The notes beneath the pieces were generated by a model. It worked only from the letters and a program-made list of their open reading frames with translations, was not told the origin of the DNA and ran no database searches. From NCBI GenBank assembly GCA_900545085.1, contig UQXU01000037.1, positions 1-16,537 of the forward strand: DNA of 16,537 bases. The letters are read 5' to 3'. The translations under genes and the position numbers were made by a program. This document shows, piece after piece, positions 14,925-16,537 of this stretch (positions within the stretch are counted from its first letter, which is position 1; the number at the start of each line of letters is the position of its first letter). The stretch is from an uncultured Eubacteriales bacterium (lineage in GTDB: Bacteria; Bacillota; Clostridia; Christensenellales; Christensenellaceae).

Positions 14925-16232
14925 TCACGAAATATCAACATCAGGCACTGCCAGCATACGACACTCAACATAGTAGCGCTTTTCATTTGCCTCTCCGAGA
15001 GAGAAGGATTTGCGCGGAAGTTCACCGCAGCGTACTACAGTTTCAAAAAAAGTTTCCTTGTCCATAGCAGGCATATAGAACCCAAGCGTGTCATAATTTG
15101 TTGTCTGATCCAAAAAAGCTTCATCTCCATGAACAAATTCGATGCGGGAAGACACGCTCTGTTCGAGATATTCGTCAATAACAGGCTGAAGAAGTTCCGC
15201 CGCAGTCTTTCCCATAGGATTTGTAATTTCAATACGACCGGAGCTTTCCTTACTTGTAAAATAAATGCTTGTTTGTGTGGATTTCGGTTTATCCTTTCTG
15301 CGCGAGAACACCAGACGAGCTTGAGAGCCTTGGCGACACAAACCATCTACTACATATTGTATGCACTGAGAAGGGCTTACCTTGCTTATTATTCTATGAA
15401 TAGGTTCAAATTCAAGCGCTTCGTCGTGCAGGTTTACAAGCTCTGCAAGAGCATATCTCAGAGGACTGTATTCGCGTTCTTCGCTTGACATCTCTTGCTT
15501 AGCCTCTTCCCAAAGCGTCTTTGCTACTACCAGAGAATGGTTTCCGTCTCCCATGCAGAAGCGCATACCGTTGTATTCAGGCAAATTGAGCATCGCTTCT
15601 ATAGCATTGTTCTCCAGCTCTTTGTCGTCTACAAGATAGCCGGCTACTCTGCCCCCGTTCATCATCAGTTCGAAATTATATACTTCGGCCAGGCGCTGCT
15701 TAGCTTCATAAATAGGACCTATTACCGTATCGTCTTTATCATCCATAAGCAATAAAATGTGCGGCATCTCTAAAAGCGCTCCTCTGCGAATATCCAGCCT
15801 CGGAGGGATACGTTCCAATATTGTCTTTTCAGTGGAACGAATTATTGCCTTTTTGCCGCGTTCGTATTCAAATTCATCCAGGTCTACAAGAACCATAAGA
15901 CCCTTGCGTGTTTTTCCGCGAACGGTGCGCTCTACAAGTACGAAGCCGCTCGGCAGCTGCATAAGAACTCCGTCTTCGAAGTAATAGTGCATCGTTTTCT
16001 TAGTATGCTCGATTCTGCTTTTTGTGTCCTCCCTTCCGAGATATATCTCGGGGAGCATGATATGCAGAGTAGACGCGCTGGTTCCTACGTACTTTTCCAC
16101 TTCGCTCCAGTATTTCGGTTCACTAACATACTGGTCGCAGGCTACTACCGCCCACTTGCGCATATCTACCTGCTCGTCAGGCAGGACGACACGCGGTACG
16201 GCAAGTCCAATCTTTCTATTGTTATTTTCCAT
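14925..16232 (-). CDS. DUF1015 family protein (COG4198-like)
   Basis: A 435-residue soluble protein of the DUF1015 family, whose biochemical role is not established. The family signature MGDGNHSLVVAK is present at about residues 227-238. The N-terminal part, with WAVVACDQYVSEPKYW, and the middle, with RLDIRRGALLEMPHILLLMDD, are also typical. Family members often lie near serine-biosynthesis genes, but none are seen here. The ATG at 16230-16232 is chosen because GAGG lies six bases upstream; the GTG two codons earlier is part of that ribosome binding region. It is probably the first gene of a transcript with aspartokinase and purL, because no terminator is visible in the 73 bp that follow. A link to amino-acid metabolism is inferred from position only. 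Confidence 0.88.
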   Translation of the reverse strand: MENNNRKIGLAVPRVVLPDEQVDMRKWAVVACDQYVSEPKYWSEVEKYVGTSASTLHIMLPEIYLGREDTKSRIEHTKKTMHYYFEDGVLMQLPSGFVLVERTVRGKTRKGLMVLVDLDEFEYERGKKAIIRSTEKTILERIPPRLDIRRGALLEMPHILLLMDDKDDTVIGPIYEAKQRLAEVYNFELMMNGGRVAGYLVDDKELENNAIEAMLNLPEYNGMRFCMGDGNHSLVVAKTLWEEAKQEMSSEEREYSPLRYALAELVNLHDEALEFEPIHRIISKVSPSQCIQYVVDGLCRQGSQARLVFSRRKDKPKSTQTSIYFTSKESSGRIEITNPMGKTAAELLQPVIDEYLEQSVSSRIEFVHGDEAFLDQTTNYDTLGFYMPAMDKETFFETVVRCGELPRKSFSLGEANEKRYYVECRMLAVPDVDIS

Positions 16233-16303
16233 TAGCACCCTCGTAATTATTTAACTGTTCATATATACTTATACCGACATAGATGTGCCGCAAGACCAAC
16301 TTC

Positions 16304-16316
16304 CAGTCCGCGACTG
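16304..16316 (-). other. Small hairpin in the leader of the DUF1015 gene
   Basis: CAGTC and GACTG form a 5-bp hairpin with a three-base loop just after the predicted transcription start. The leader is about 90 bases long and includes a second palindromic stretch (ACATAGATGT, 16278-16287). No known riboswitch class was recognised. Confidence 0.3.
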
Positions 16317-16328
16317 TTCCGATACTTA

Positions 16329-16357
16329 ACTATAACACACCGGACGATTTCATTCAA
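16329..16357 (-). promoter_or_regulatory. Sigma-A promoter of the DUF1015-aspartokinase-purL transcript
   Basis: TTGAAT (16352-16357) and TATAGT (16329-16334) on the minus strand are separated by 17 bp. The start would lie near 16322, about 90 bases before the ATG. The remaining 16358-16517 region is AT-rich with no gene recognised on either strand. Confidence 0.65.
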
Positions 16358-16517
16358 CATTTTTCTTAGTTTTATGCATAGACAACGGTCTTCGCATGTT
16401 GACTTTTTCAGAGTTTTCATTTATATTTTAGTAGTTGACACGACAAGCAAGCGAATAATGCGCTTCCTTCAAATATGCCAAACAGTATAACTTTGAATAT
16501 TTGGGAGAGTAACAAAA

Positions 16518-16537
16518 TTGAATTTACCTGAAATTGA
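16518..16537 (+). CDS. Possible start of a plus-strand gene cut by the window edge
   Basis: GGGAG is followed after ten bases by TTG AAT TTA CCT GAA ATT, which could be the first six codons (MNLPEI) of a divergent gene. Too little is visible to identify it, and the start codon is not ATG. Confidence 0.2.

Noticed and set aside
14694..15488. Plus-strand open frame (264 codons) opposite aspartokinase and DUF1015
   Set aside because: Antisense shadow spanning two genuine genes and their gap, with composition typical of a non-coding frame.
16435..16440. TTGACA on the plus strand as promoter for a divergent gene at the right edge
   Set aside because: No -10 at normal spacing was found; the nearest AATAAT is only 13 bp away.
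16449..16465. AAGCG/CGCTT inverted repeat as a LexA-type box or second recombination site
   Set aside because: Arms of only 5 bp, no GAAC/GTTC pattern and no similarity to dif arms beyond AT content.

Overview
The window looks like ordinary chromosome from a low-to-moderate GC Firmicute, most likely a clostridial lineage. The reasons are the tig-clpP-clpX order, a lysine riboswitch (L-box), a long single-chain PurL, strong GGAGG ribosome binding sites, sigma-A type promoters and TTG starts. The species cannot be named from sequence alone. Almost every gene is on the minus strand, so transcription runs mostly from high to low coordinates. The one clear plus-strand gene is the PsiE-like membrane protein at 5418-6047. 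No rRNA, tRNA, CRISPR array, insertion sequence or prophage structural gene was seen.

Layout, left to right. (1) 1-1430: a truncated small helix-turn-helix protein and, transcriptionally upstream of it, a 357-residue tyrosine recombinase resembling XerS/XerD. The recombinase has its own promoter, and a dif-like dyad lies just upstream of that promoter. (2) 1430-5230: a protein quality-control block (tig, a 67-residue unknown, clpP, clpX). tig and clpX each end in a clear intrinsic terminator; clpP and clpX overlap. (3) 5230-6121: a PsiE-like membrane protein with a C-terminal CorC/HlyC-like domain, divergent from tig and convergent with dapB. (4) 6126-9630: a lysine-biosynthesis operon, asd-dapA-dapB, preceded by a sigma-A promoter, a lysine riboswitch and a riboswitch terminator. 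(5) 9690-16360: DUF1015 protein, aspartokinase and PurL in one direction, probably one transcript, ending in a long terminator hairpin.

Main discovery: DapB is about 150 residues longer than the usual enzyme. The extension (about residues 256-407) is a tandem ACT module closely resembling the regulatory C-terminus (beta subunit) of LysC-type aspartokinases. Here a lysine-sensing type of domain is attached to the reductase at the last step encoded by this operon, and the operon is also under a lysine riboswitch. This suggests lysine control at both RNA and enzyme level. Aspartokinase, the usual carrier of such domains, lies outside the riboswitch operon, next to purL.

Secondary observations: a dif-like site beside the Xer gene; a near-identical palindromic element (TTGA-N2-ATAT-N8-CCGGAATNTCCGGG) upstream of both clpP and asd; a terminator overlapping a possible promoter between tig and the 67-residue gene; and a conserved-looking but unrecognised small gene upstream of clpP.
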